Origin: Blautia glucerasea
Lineage (GTDB): Bacteria; Bacillota; Clostridia; Lachnospirales; Lachnospiraceae
Direction: 5' to 3'
Assembly (NCBI RefSeq): GCF_020537505.1
Contig: NZ_JAJBMO010000006.1
Location: forward strand, 62,001 to 126,000
Length of the DNA: 64,000 nt
Below the pieces are notes generated by a model. It was not told where the DNA came from and made no database searches. It saw only the letters and a list, made by a program, of their open reading frames with translations. The position numbers and the translations under genes are program-made. This document shows positions 1 through 8,487 of the stretch, piece after piece; the first letter of the stretch is position 1; each line of letters starts with the position of its first letter.

Positions 1-243
1 AGGTGCTCTTGACGCATAAATTCCTTCGTTTACAGCCCTGGAAAAGCCGAAATTATCCGGCAGCTCCACAATATGCACCCAGGGAAAATTTCCCATTACA
101 AAGGCAACACTTCCGTCTGCGGACCCATTATCCACAAGAATTGTCTCGAAATTCTGAAAATCCTGCTGTTCCAGGCTGGAAAGCACACCTTCTAAATATG
201 CCATTCCATTATAATTAGGAATAATGACTGATACTTCCTGCAT
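1..243 (-). CDS. Glycosyltransferase family 2 protein, 5' part only
   Basis: This is the first 81 codons of a gene running off the left edge. The start reads MQEVSVIIPNYNG, the classic beta-1 strand of a GT2 nucleotide-sugar-binding fold. It is followed by SLEQQDFQNFETILVDNGSADGS, where the VDNGSxDGS motif contacts the sugar nucleotide. The last visible part (ELPDNFGFSRAVNEGI) matches the usual NxGFxxAxN segment. Its start lies 9 nt after the stop of the next glycosyltransferase gene, so the two are co-transcribed and probably build the same surface polysaccharide. Acceptor and sugar specificity cannot be read from this fragment. Confidence 0.85.
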   Translation of the reverse strand, partial: MQEVSVIIPNYNGMAYLEGVLSSLEQQDFQNFETILVDNGSADGSVAFVMGNFPWVHIVELPDNFGFSRAVNEGIYASRAP

Positions 244-252
244 AATGTCTCC

Positions 253-2124
253 TTAGTCTTTCTCGTCATTTTTGCCGGTCATGCCCGGAAGTGGTTTCAA
301 AGAATAGTTCCATTTGGTCAGGGAAAGATTCTTATTGTAATTGGGATCTCCCTTTTTCAGGACGTCGATCCAGTTACTCCGCATATATTCGATTTCCTTC
401 TGGAAGCGTCTTATCTTTGCATCATTATTCTCTGCCCCACGTGTCTTGGATTCCATGTGGTACAATCTCGCATATGGATCATACACCACCAGATATCCTG
501 CCTTAATGGTCTTCAGGCAAAGATCCACATCATTAAATGCTACTGCCAGCTCTTCTGTAAAGCCGCCTGCTTTGTCAAATGCACTTCGCTTCATCATCAT
601 ACAGGCCGCCGTCACCGCACTCATATCCTGCAGGATGGAAGCCTTGTGAAGATATCCGGTACGTTCCGCCGGCATATCCACAAACATGTGGCCTGCAATT
701 CCACCGATTCCGATCACGCATCCTGCATGCTGGATAGTATTGTCCGGATAGATCAGCTTGACGCCAACAGCACCTACTTCTTTTCTCTGGCACACGCCAA
801 GCATCTCTCCCATCCAGTCTTCTGTAATAATGGTCACATCATTATTCAGGAAAAGGAGATACTCGCCTCGGGCATTTTTTACACCGAAATTGTTGATAGC
901 AGAATAGTTAAATTCCTTTTTCCAGCAGATCAGATGGATCCTGGGATCCCGGGAAATCTTCTTATAGTAATCGAAGATCTCATCTGTGGTACTGTTGTTC
1001 TCCACAATGATGATCTCATAGTTGTCATAAAGCGTATTCTTCTTAATGGATTCCAGACACTTCTCCAAAGTCTCCTTCTCATCCTTATTCGGTATGATAA
1101 TGGAGACAAGGGGATGTCCCTGCACCGGATATTTCACTCTGTAAAATCCAAGATCCGGCGTATGGCTTACCGTGCCCTTCACCCCGGTTCTCTCAAGGTG
1201 GGCCTCAATGGCACGCTTACCGGCCTCAAAAGCATACATCTTGCTTGCCGGGTTATCTGCTGTAGACGCCTTGTGGGTACGCCAGTGATAAAGGATTTCC
1301 GGCACATGCACAACCTCCTGGGCCTTCTCCACACAGCGGAAAATAAAATCATAATCCTGGGCACCGTCAAATTCCCTGCGAAATCCGCCCACTTCCCCTA
1401 CCAGCTGCCGTCTGGCAACAAAAAAATGGCAGATATAATTATTGGAACGAAGAAGATCAATGTTAAAATCAGGCTTTAAGTGAGGCTGAAAATGCTCGTC
1501 CAGTTCCGCCGTCACTTTATCCTCATCGGTGTAGACCGCATCTGCATGCTCATGGGCATTCAATGCATTCACGATCTCATAGAGGGCATTGGGGGCAAGA
1601 AGATCGTCGTGGTCAAGAAGTCCCACAAATTCTCCTGCAGCCATGGCAAATGCAGCATTGGTATTCTCTGCAATGCCTTTATTCTCTGTAAGATCCTGCC
1701 AGCGTACCCGCTTATCCTGCTGGCTGTACTCTTCCAGCACCTTTTTCATAGACTGATCTTCCGGACTTCCGTTGGCAATGCAAAGCTCCCAGTTCTCATA
1801 GGTCTGTGCTTCCAGGGAATCGATCATCTGGCGCAAAAATAACTCCGGGGTACGGTACGCCGGAACTACCACGCTGATCAAAGGCGCATAGGCAAATCTT
1901 TTCTTTCTTTGTTTGTCAAGGACCGTCTGGTCCGGCACATAGGCCGCATACCAGGGACCATAAGGAATCTCCTCCGGCTCAAAGCGCTCATGAAGCCGGA
2001 TCCAGAATTCCCTGGGACCATAATGTTTCATATACAAAAGCCCCTTCTGGATCATGTAAGGAGATAATTTTTTGAAGAAACGGGACCACTGGATCCGTCC
2101 TTCTGATCCTTTTTTATCGCTCAT
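253..2124 (-). CDS. Large glycosyltransferase with two GT2 domains
   Basis: A 623-residue predicted cytoplasmic or peripheral enzyme of cell-surface polysaccharide assembly. Domain 1 starts near residue 81 (PLISVVVPAY) and carries an aspartate cluster DHDD near residues 171-174, the metal and nucleotide-sugar site. Domain 2 starts near residue 338 (PLVSIIIPNKDE) and has NND near residue 430. YDFIFRC and ILYHWRTH in the middle resemble the equivalent stretch of the 824-aa paralogue at 3847-6321, so the two arose by duplication. The start is supported by AAAGGA 7 nt upstream and by its own promoter. Linkage and sugar are unknown; rhamnose is possible because rmlC is nearby. Confidence 0.88.
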   Translation of the reverse strand: MSDKKGSEGRIQWSRFFKKLSPYMIQKGLLYMKHYGPREFWIRLHERFEPEEIPYGPWYAAYVPDQTVLDKQRKKRFAYAPLISVVVPAYRTPELFLRQMIDSLEAQTYENWELCIANGSPEDQSMKKVLEEYSQQDKRVRWQDLTENKGIAENTNAAFAMAAGEFVGLLDHDDLLAPNALYEIVNALNAHEHADAVYTDEDKVTAELDEHFQPHLKPDFNIDLLRSNNYICHFFVARRQLVGEVGGFRREFDGAQDYDFIFRCVEKAQEVVHVPEILYHWRTHKASTADNPASKMYAFEAGKRAIEAHLERTGVKGTVSHTPDLGFYRVKYPVQGHPLVSIIIPNKDEKETLEKCLESIKKNTLYDNYEIIIVENNSTTDEIFDYYKKISRDPRIHLICWKKEFNYSAINNFGVKNARGEYLLFLNNDVTIITEDWMGEMLGVCQRKEVGAVGVKLIYPDNTIQHAGCVIGIGGIAGHMFVDMPAERTGYLHKASILQDMSAVTAACMMMKRSAFDKAGGFTEELAVAFNDVDLCLKTIKAGYLVVYDPYARLYHMESKTRGAENNDAKIRRFQKEIEYMRSNWIDVLKKGDPNYNKNLSLTKWNYSLKPLPGMTGKNDEKD

Positions 2125-2154
2125 ATTAAAATCCTTTGCTTTTATAGTGACCTT

Positions 2155-2183
2155 ATTTTAACATTGAAGAAACATTTTTGCAA
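2155..2183 (-). promoter_or_regulatory. Sigma-A-type promoter for the 623-aa glycosyltransferase
   Basis: On the minus strand TTGCAA and TAAAAT are separated by exactly 17 nt, with transcription expected to start about 25 nt before the ATG at 2124. It shows that the two leftmost glycosyltransferase genes form their own transcription unit, separate from the rmlC-led cluster. Confidence 0.6.
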
Positions 2184-2393
2184 GGAAGCTGTAAAAGAAA
2201 GGTTGAATTACGCGTGTTTTTAGGATATGATTATAGTTGTATCATATTGGTTGCCGGACATAAAATGTGCTGCAGCTCATATTTTTTGTTTTTACAGGAA
2301 AAATATAATATATGATATAATTTTAATAAATCTGTATCCCTATAACCATTTGTTGCGGATACCTTTATTTTTAATACAGGAGTTCACTATAAT

Positions 2394-3644
2394 ATGAAAA
2401 AGCGAAAGATAACTTCAGCGTTTCTGGCGCTCGGGCTTTCTGCCTCCCTTCTCTTTCAGGTTCCCGTATCTGCGGAAGAAGCAGACCAGGCAGCAGCCGG
2501 AACGGTTAGCACCATATCTACCAATTCCATTTCCGGATGGCCCCAGGCTTCCGACATTTCTTCAGAAGCGGCTGTAGTCATGGAAAATTCTACCAACACC
2601 ATTCTTTATTCCAAGAATGCTGACGAGGTGCTTTTCCCTGGAAGTACAGTCAAGATCATGACCTGTCTTCTGGCTCTTGAGAATACACAGCTTACAGATC
2701 AGGTTACCATGACTACCACAGGAGTTTCCGGTGTTACAGACGGCGGTGCCAGCATTTCCTCCCAGGTGGACGAGGTTTTCACTGTGGAGCAGTGTCTGTA
2801 CGCCATCATGGTTGCTTCGGCCAATGACATTGCCTTGCAGATTGCAGAGCATGTAGGCGGTTCTGTAGATGGATTTGTCCAGCAGATGAATGCCCGGGCG
2901 CAGGAGCTTGGATGTACCAATACGGTTTTCACCAATCCAACCGGTCTTCCAGATGACAATCAGCATACTACGGCTCATGACATGGCGCTGATCATGCAGG
3001 CGGCTATCCAGAACGAATCCTTCCGGACCATTGCTACAGCTACCAGCTATACCATTCCGGCTACCAATATGGCGGCGGCGCGTAACCTAACCAGCAAGTT
3101 TACCATGACAGATACGGGAAGCACTGGTTTCTATGAGGGATGTATCGGTGGTAAAGAAGGATATACAGAGGCTTCCGGAAGCACCTTGGTGTGTGCGGCG
3201 CAGCGAGGCGGAATGACGCTGATCAGTGTTGTTCTGAAGGGAGCATCCGGACAGACTGCTCCTGATGCAGCTTCTATTTTAAATTATGGGTTTGATCAGT
3301 TTACTACACTTTCCCTTGGGGACAGCGATTTTAGCATTATTTCGGGCGGTGATGTAGTGGTTCCATCTGGCACCACTGCTGACAGCCTTGCCACGGAGGA
3401 TACCCAGAATGGGGACGAGATCGACCGCACTTATCTCTTTAATGGTACGGCTGTTGGTTCCGCAGTCCTTGAGGTGGCACAGTCTGAAGATACCGCTTCC
3501 GTACAGACAGGTGAACAGAATATGCAGGCAGCTAAGGATTATTCTGAGAATCACACAGAAGTTCCTTACTTCGTTATTGCAGGGGTGTTCCTGCTTCTGC
3601 TGATTCTTCTGATCTGGAGAATAGTAAAAGTGATCAAGGCATAA
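2394..3644 (+). CDS. dacF: D-alanyl-D-alanine carboxypeptidase (PBP5/DacF, peptidase S11)
   Basis: A 416-residue penicillin-binding protein that trims the terminal D-Ala of peptidoglycan stem peptides outside the membrane. A signal peptide occupies residues 1-28. The catalytic serine-lysine pair is S84-T-V-K87 and the second motif is S142-A-N144. The third motif, normally KTG, reads K254-E-G256 in the context GGKEGYTEASG. A C-terminal hydrophobic helix (YFVIAGVFLLLLILLIW) would anchor it by its tail, as in other DacA/DacF proteins. It is transcribed against the glycosyltransferase genes on both sides and ends in a strong terminator. The symbol is by family; which of the several paralogues it is cannot be decided. 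Confidence 0.9.
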   Translation: MKKRKITSAFLALGLSASLLFQVPVSAEEADQAAAGTVSTISTNSISGWPQASDISSEAAVVMENSTNTILYSKNADEVLFPGSTVKIMTCLLALENTQLTDQVTMTTTGVSGVTDGGASISSQVDEVFTVEQCLYAIMVASANDIALQIAEHVGGSVDGFVQQMNARAQELGCTNTVFTNPTGLPDDNQHTTAHDMALIMQAAIQNESFRTIATATSYTIPATNMAAARNLTSKFTMTDTGSTGFYEGCIGGKEGYTEASGSTLVCAAQRGGMTLISVVLKGASGQTAPDAASILNYGFDQFTTLSLGDSDFSIISGGDVVVPSGTTADSLATEDTQNGDEIDRTYLFNGTAVGSAVLEVAQSEDTASVQTGEQNMQAAKDYSENHTEVPYFVIAGVFLLLLILLIWRIVKVIKA

Positions 3645-3646
3645 AA

Positions 3647-3697
3647 ATAACCCCAGCCGGGAGTTCGTTTCCTTGCACGAACCCAGGCTGGGGTTTT
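3647..3697 (+). terminator. Intrinsic terminator after dacF
   Basis: The arms AACCCCAGCC (3649-3658) and GGCTGGGGTT (3686-3695) pair perfectly and an inner stem TTCGT/ACGAA extends the hairpin. The 3' arm runs into TTTT. It begins three nt after the dacF stop codon. Confidence 0.85.
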
Positions 3698-3699
3698 GT

Positions 3700-3847
3700 A
3701 TTGCTATTTTGTGGGTTGAAAGTTCGGCGGGGAGGGACGCATTCGGGCAATGGGGATTACTCACTTGCCGGAACGTTGCTCCGCACGGCGGTGAATATAC
3801 ATTGTGAAATCGCGTATGGGGTAACGACCAACCCACAAAATAGCAAT
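3700..3847. repeat. 148-bp element bounded by perfect 19-bp inverted repeats
   Basis: Positions 3700-3718 and 3829-3847 are exact reverse complements (ATTGCTATTTTGTGGGTTG and its complement), separated by 110 nt. The core is GC-richer than the flanks and has a second inverted pair, TTCGGGCAA / TTGCCGGAA with one mismatch. No open reading frame of note and no clear target-site duplication is present. It lies exactly between the dacF terminator and the stop codon of the convergent glycosyltransferase gene. It may be a small non-autonomous mobile element or a species-specific intergenic repeat. Confidence 0.7.
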
Positions 3848-6321
3848 TATATCACTTCGTCTTTCTTCTCTGAAGCCATTCTAAACGCACAATCCCCTCT
3901 TACAATGCTCAGATTCGGATTATAATAAGGATCTCCTGCCTTTAGGAATTTTCTGTGGCGATCCCGGAAATGGGCTACTTCTTTGTCGAAGCGGGCTTTT
4001 TTCTCCGGGGTGTTCTCGAAGCCGCGGGACTTGGATTCGTAGTGGTAGAGGCAGGCATCCGGGGTGAAGATGACCTTCTTTCCAAGGGCACGGGCACGTA
4101 GACAGAAGTCAATGTCGTTTAAGGCTACGGCGAAGCTTTCATCCAGGCCGTGAAGTGCTTCGAATACGCTCCGCTTCACCATCAGGCAGGCACCGGTAAC
4201 GGCGCTTTCGTCCTGGGTGGTGATCAATCGCCACAGATAGCCAACTGCATTGCGGTCATAACCGGTGAGGATGTGTCCTGCAAATCCGGCGATTCCAACT
4301 ACCACACCAGCGTGCTGAACCGTATTGTCCGGGTAAAGGAGCTTTGCACCCACGATACCTACATCTTCTCTCTGGCAATAACCAACCATGCTCTCAAGCC
4401 ACTCTGGGGTGATCACCTCTGTGTCATTGTTTAGCAGAAGAAAATAATCTCCCTCTGCATACTTGGCACCGTAATTATTGATTGCGGAATAGTTAAACGG
4501 GCCATCCCATTTTACCACTTTTACCTGAGAGTAACGCTTTTCCAGGTCTTCGTAATACTGGAAGGTTTCTGCTTTCTCACTGTTATTTTCGATCACAACG
4601 ATCTGGATGTTTTTCCAGGTACTCTTATCCATAATGGAAGTGATACATTTGTCCAGATCCTCTGTATGATCTTTATTTGGGATCAGAATGGAGACTTTCG
4701 GATTGCCCTGAATCTCAAAATGGGTTCGGAAAACAACCGGGCAGCCAGTATATTCTACCGAAGCCTTGATTCCAAGACGTTCATAATGTCCAGCCAGTGC
4801 CTTCTCTCCTGCAATCACTGCATAAGGCTTGTCATCCGGATTTCCAGCTGTGGAGCCCTCGTGACTTCTCCAGTGATAGAGGATTTTCGGAATATGGCGG
4901 ATATTTTCGCTCTCTGTGTGCTCTGTGCAGCGAAGAAGGAAATCATAGTCCTGGGAACCATTGTATTCAGGACGTAAAAGTCCAGCCCGGTCAAGAAGCT
5001 CCCTCTTTACAACAACCAGATGGCAAATGTAATTCACGCAGCAAAGCAGGTCCGGATTATAATCGGACTTAAAATGGGGATACAGACGGCGTCCCTTTAT
5101 ATCAATAATGTCCTCATCAGAATAAAGAAGATCTGCTTCCGGATGAGAAGAAATCTCCATTGCCATCTGATAAAATGCCTCTTCCGACAGGGTATCATCA
5201 TGATCTGCAAAGGCAATGTAATTTCCGGTAGCGATTCCAATGGCTGCATTGGTATTCTCGGAAATCTGCAGCTGTCTGTCATTGAAAACCACTTTAATCC
5301 TGGGATCTTTTCTCTGGTACTCCTCCAGCGTCTTCCGGATCGGGGAATCTGCTCCGCTTCCGTCAGAAAGACAAAGCTCCCAGTTGCTGTAGGTCTGCGC
5401 CTGGACAGAATCTATAAGGGCCTTCAGAAGATGCTTCTCCGTTTTATAAAGAGGCACTACAAGGCTGAACTTGATATTTTCTTTAAAAACCGTTTCTCTC
5501 TGCCTTTTCAGTTCCTGCTTCGTAAGGGGATTCTCCTTCAGCCAGGTATGGTAAAGCCCGTCACCCTGACGCATTTTTTTGATCTTGTTTACGGATTTCT
5601 GCAGTACAGAGGAAATACCGTTGGCGCGAAAAACAGATACTGCTTTTTTGCTGTAAATATTCGCTTTCGCCTTAAAACGCTCCGCTTTCGATAATCCAAT
5701 AGGATAGACCGCTTTATTCTTTTCCTCATCCTGTATCACAAGATACAGCTTCTTTCCGGAAATATTCTCGGCACGAAGTTGAAATCCACAGTCCTTTCCA
5801 ACCTCACATTCGCGGAACATTTCTGCCACATCCATTCTTGTGGTCCACTTCACTGTCGTTTTCAGAGGAGCCTTATTCTCATCATACATTTTCAGCTGCA
5901 GATGTGTTTTGCCTGCAGCCCATCCAGTAACGACAATCATATTCTGATCTTCCAGGATAGTTTCCCTGTCTACAAAATACTGGGGCTTTCCTCTTTTTTT
6001 CAGAAGCTCTGCCGTCCCTATCTTATACCACAGAGTTTTCTTTCCGCCAGATAGGGCATATGCTTCCAGTTTCTTATAGCTTTCCAGATTTTCCGGAAGA
6101 GAAACCAGCACTTCCACCCATTTTCCACCTGGATTCTGCACTTCCACAGCCCTCATAACCACAGACATCACTGGGTCTGTATTGATTTCGGTATCCAGAC
6201 GGATGCCATCTAAATAGCATTCTATTTCAGCTTCCTTAAAAACCTTTCCGGTAATCATGTATTTGCTGTCATCATTTAAAAGAAACCGCTCTTTTTCTAC
6301 CAGCATTACCTTCTGACTCAT
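3847..6321 (-). CDS. Large glycosyltransferase, tandem GT2 domains plus N-terminal extension
   Basis: An 824-residue paralogue of the 623-aa enzyme. Residues 1-280 form an extra region of unclear fold, partly beta-rich. GT2 domain 1 starts near residue 286 (FSLVVPLYKT) with DHDD near 378. Domain 2 starts near 545 (PKVSILIPNKDH) with NNDTEVITPEW further on. The start chosen is MSQKVMLVEK, preceded by AAAGGAAAT and lying directly after the TAG of the upstream gene. A longer in-frame ATG at 6429 would overlap that gene by over 100 nt and has no better ribosome site. Two catalytic domains suggest a processive or two-linkage polymerase, but this is inference. Confidence 0.88.
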   Translation of the reverse strand: MSQKVMLVEKERFLLNDDSKYMITGKVFKEAEIECYLDGIRLDTEINTDPVMSVVMRAVEVQNPGGKWVEVLVSLPENLESYKKLEAYALSGGKKTLWYKIGTAELLKKRGKPQYFVDRETILEDQNMIVVTGWAAGKTHLQLKMYDENKAPLKTTVKWTTRMDVAEMFRECEVGKDCGFQLRAENISGKKLYLVIQDEEKNKAVYPIGLSKAERFKAKANIYSKKAVSVFRANGISSVLQKSVNKIKKMRQGDGLYHTWLKENPLTKQELKRQRETVFKENIKFSLVVPLYKTEKHLLKALIDSVQAQTYSNWELCLSDGSGADSPIRKTLEEYQRKDPRIKVVFNDRQLQISENTNAAIGIATGNYIAFADHDDTLSEEAFYQMAMEISSHPEADLLYSDEDIIDIKGRRLYPHFKSDYNPDLLCCVNYICHLVVVKRELLDRAGLLRPEYNGSQDYDFLLRCTEHTESENIRHIPKILYHWRSHEGSTAGNPDDKPYAVIAGEKALAGHYERLGIKASVEYTGCPVVFRTHFEIQGNPKVSILIPNKDHTEDLDKCITSIMDKSTWKNIQIVVIENNSEKAETFQYYEDLEKRYSQVKVVKWDGPFNYSAINNYGAKYAEGDYFLLLNNDTEVITPEWLESMVGYCQREDVGIVGAKLLYPDNTVQHAGVVVGIAGFAGHILTGYDRNAVGYLWRLITTQDESAVTGACLMVKRSVFEALHGLDESFAVALNDIDFCLRARALGKKVIFTPDACLYHYESKSRGFENTPEKKARFDKEVAHFRDRHRKFLKAGDPYYNPNLSIVRGDCAFRMASEKKDEVI

Positions 6322-6322
6322 T

Positions 6323-7558
6323 CTAATTTCCTTTCTTTTTCCCGCCGCCTGAAAGCTTTTTGATGCGGCGTGCTGCTTTTTTCGCACGATTTCCCACTTT
6401 TTGCAGTAAGCTGTGGTTCTTGTGCTCAAGAACGCGGACGTGATTCAGCATATCAACGTTCTCCTCGCAGATTTCCAGTCTCACCGTGAGGGTTTTCGCA
6501 CCAGCTGGTACTGGAATGTCTGCAATGCAGGGATCCAGTCTTGCCAGAAATGCCCAGTATCCGAAAATTGCCCCATCTGGTGTCTCCGCGCCTTTTAAAG
6601 AAGCAGATTTCCCGTCAAAAGAAATCTCATCAAGGCGTACCGAACAGGGAACATCTCCCGGATCTAACCGGATAAACCGACATTTTCTGGGCAGCTCCAG
6701 GGTACATCTGGCATTTCCTGCGATCATATAACGCTTTATGGAATTTTTCTCCTGATAGCAGCCTCTCTTTTCTCCGAAAAATACCTGCAGGGCCCCGGCA
6801 TTTGTTTTGGACACGTACTGAACTCCTGGCGTCATATCTGCATACATTTCTCTCATAGGGACATGGCGGCCTGTAATATAGGCCTGAAAGCTCTTTTCCA
6901 TCTGGAAAAAGCTCTCTCTTGCTTCCTCTGTGATGCCAAATTTCCCATACAATGCTTCCTCATCCAGCGCTCTTCTCACGCTGTGCGTCTGGATGTAATA
7001 ATGGATAATCCGGTAAAGAACAAACTCACAGGGAACTGGAAAATCAAAGGTCCACTCGTAATCCAGAATGGTATAGGGACTGGTAAGCAGCACATTGTCA
7101 CAGATCATGTCAATATTCGTTATCTCTGCACAGGTCAGATTCTCCGGCAGGGTTACTTTTCCGAATACCCTCTGAAATTCTTCGGTCATGGAAAAAGGCC
7201 TCTGACTGTGGATTTTCTGAACATTTTCCAGATATTCCGTCAGCTTCTGCGCCGCCTCTTTCTCCCTGCCTTTCTCCAGAAGGTCATCCAGATACTCTGC
7301 CAGGTTCTCTTCCTCCAGATATTCCAGTTTCACACAACCCTCTCCTGCTTCGCATTTGTTGCTTACAAAAGGAACTGCTTGATACAGCGCGTCCAGTTTC
7401 TGATTCCACTGGAGCATGTTCTCTATATGTCCCTTTCCTTCCGGATATAAAGGGGTTTTCTCAAGCCATCTTTCTCCATCTTCCTCCAGAATATCGGTGC
7501 GGATGGAAAAGCGGCGGTCTCTTTCATTGGAGTATTTGCTGAAAATAATCTCTCTCAT
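6323..7558 (-). CDS. Unrecognised protein with kinase-like C-lobe signature, polysaccharide cluster
   Basis: A 411-residue soluble protein whose family I cannot name. The stretch NIDMICDNVLL followed about 10 residues later by YTILDYEW resembles the catalytic-loop and metal-loop pair of aminoglycoside-phosphotransferase-like kinases (HGDxxxxNVLL / xxDWE). The canonical HxD is replaced by NID, so it may be a divergent kinase or a pseudokinase. The C-terminal third ends in a basic tail rich in Lys and Gly. Its start overlaps the methyltransferase stop by one nt (TGATG) and its stop lies 1 nt before the next ATG, so it is translationally coupled to surface-polysaccharide genes. Confidence 0.75.
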   Translation of the reverse strand: MREIIFSKYSNERDRRFSIRTDILEEDGERWLEKTPLYPEGKGHIENMLQWNQKLDALYQAVPFVSNKCEAGEGCVKLEYLEEENLAEYLDDLLEKGREKEAAQKLTEYLENVQKIHSQRPFSMTEEFQRVFGKVTLPENLTCAEITNIDMICDNVLLTSPYTILDYEWTFDFPVPCEFVLYRIIHYYIQTHSVRRALDEEALYGKFGITEEARESFFQMEKSFQAYITGRHVPMREMYADMTPGVQYVSKTNAGALQVFFGEKRGCYQEKNSIKRYMIAGNARCTLELPRKCRFIRLDPGDVPCSVRLDEISFDGKSASLKGAETPDGAIFGYWAFLARLDPCIADIPVPAGAKTLTVRLEICEENVDMLNHVRVLEHKNHSLLQKVGNRAKKAARRIKKLSGGGKKKGN

Positions 7559-8484
7559 CAGCTGTCCTTCCTTTCCACAAGCACCAGAAATGAGTTGGAA
7601 AATTCCTGGAAAAGATCCGCATCTGTCAGGGAATCATAAACCTTCCCCTCGTCAAACAGATGGAGTCTGGCTCTGTCAAAGTTACAGAACTCGTCCTTCA
7701 GTTCCCCTTTTTTCGGCAGTCGTTTATCCGAATAGATAGTCAACGGAAATTTGTAATCGGGATATGGATAATAGAAGGTGGTCTTAAAATCCCCTGCCTG
7801 GGCAATAATATCAGACAGCTCTTTTCTGGAAAAAGTTCTTACCCCTTTTGTTTCCGGGTAATTTTCCAGGCCTTCAAAATATTTCCCCACATGATCTTCT
7901 GTGCAGCCAGCCCAGTATTTCAATCCCAGGCGGTTCTCAATGGCGATTACCAGCCTGCCTCCCGGCGCCAGGTGACGGGCAATACGGCGGATCATCTCTA
8001 CATAGGGCTGCTCCGTTCCAATATATCCCTGTGAATATTCAAAAACACCGATCAGGGTAATGTAATCATATACCTCCGTCAGACTACTCTCCACATCCTG
8101 AAAATTTCCCACCATGATCTTCACATTGCCGCAGTCCCGGTTTCTGTAAGCATTGATGGTGCTGCGCATTTTGGAAAGGTCATTGCAGGTTACACTTCCC
8201 GCTTTTTTCGCAAGGACTCCTGTGATCGGGCCACAACCGGAACCGATTTCCAGGACTTTATCTTTCTTTGTAATGGGCAGCCACTCCACAATATTCTGGC
8301 GGATATGGGAAAAATGGTAGAGAACCGGCCAGCTGTTTCTCCTGGCGATCACCTGGTTCAGATCTTCCTCCCTGTAATTCTTCGCAATCTCCAGAAGCTC
8401 TTCCTCCACTGGTCCATCGCTGTACAGATCCCTGCCTGGGTAAAATTCATAATCTAATGTTACGTTTCCGATTTTTTCCTGCAT
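7558..8484 (-). CDS. Class I SAM-dependent methyltransferase
   Basis: A 308-residue cytoplasmic enzyme. Motif I (VLEIGSGCGPITG) binds S-adenosylmethionine, followed by the acidic loop VTCNDLS and the motif VKIMVGNFQD. A later segment, HLAPGGRLVIAIENRLGLKYWAG, matches a common methyltransferase beta-5 region. Given the neighbours, it probably methylates a glycan or a capping residue on the exported polysaccharide. In systems with a Wzt carbohydrate-binding domain, methyl or phosphate caps can signal chain termination, and a kinase-like gene sits directly downstream. That role is inferred from context only. Confidence 0.85.
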   Translation of the reverse strand: MQEKIGNVTLDYEFYPGRDLYSDGPVEEELLEIAKNYREEDLNQVIARRNSWPVLYHFSHIRQNIVEWLPITKKDKVLEIGSGCGPITGVLAKKAGSVTCNDLSKMRSTINAYRNRDCGNVKIMVGNFQDVESSLTEVYDYITLIGVFEYSQGYIGTEQPYVEMIRRIARHLAPGGRLVIAIENRLGLKYWAGCTEDHVGKYFEGLENYPETKGVRTFSRKELSDIIAQAGDFKTTFYYPYPDYKFPLTIYSDKRLPKKGELKDEFCNFDRARLHLFDEGKVYDSLTDADLFQEFSNSFLVLVERKDS

Positions 8485-8487
8485 ATC

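Noticed and set aside
457..1479. 340-codon plus-strand ORF opposite the 623-aa glycosyltransferase
   Set aside because: It is an antisense shadow: the minus-strand product has clear GT2 motifs, while this translation is Ser/Leu/His/Ile-rich with no recognisable pattern or ribosome site.
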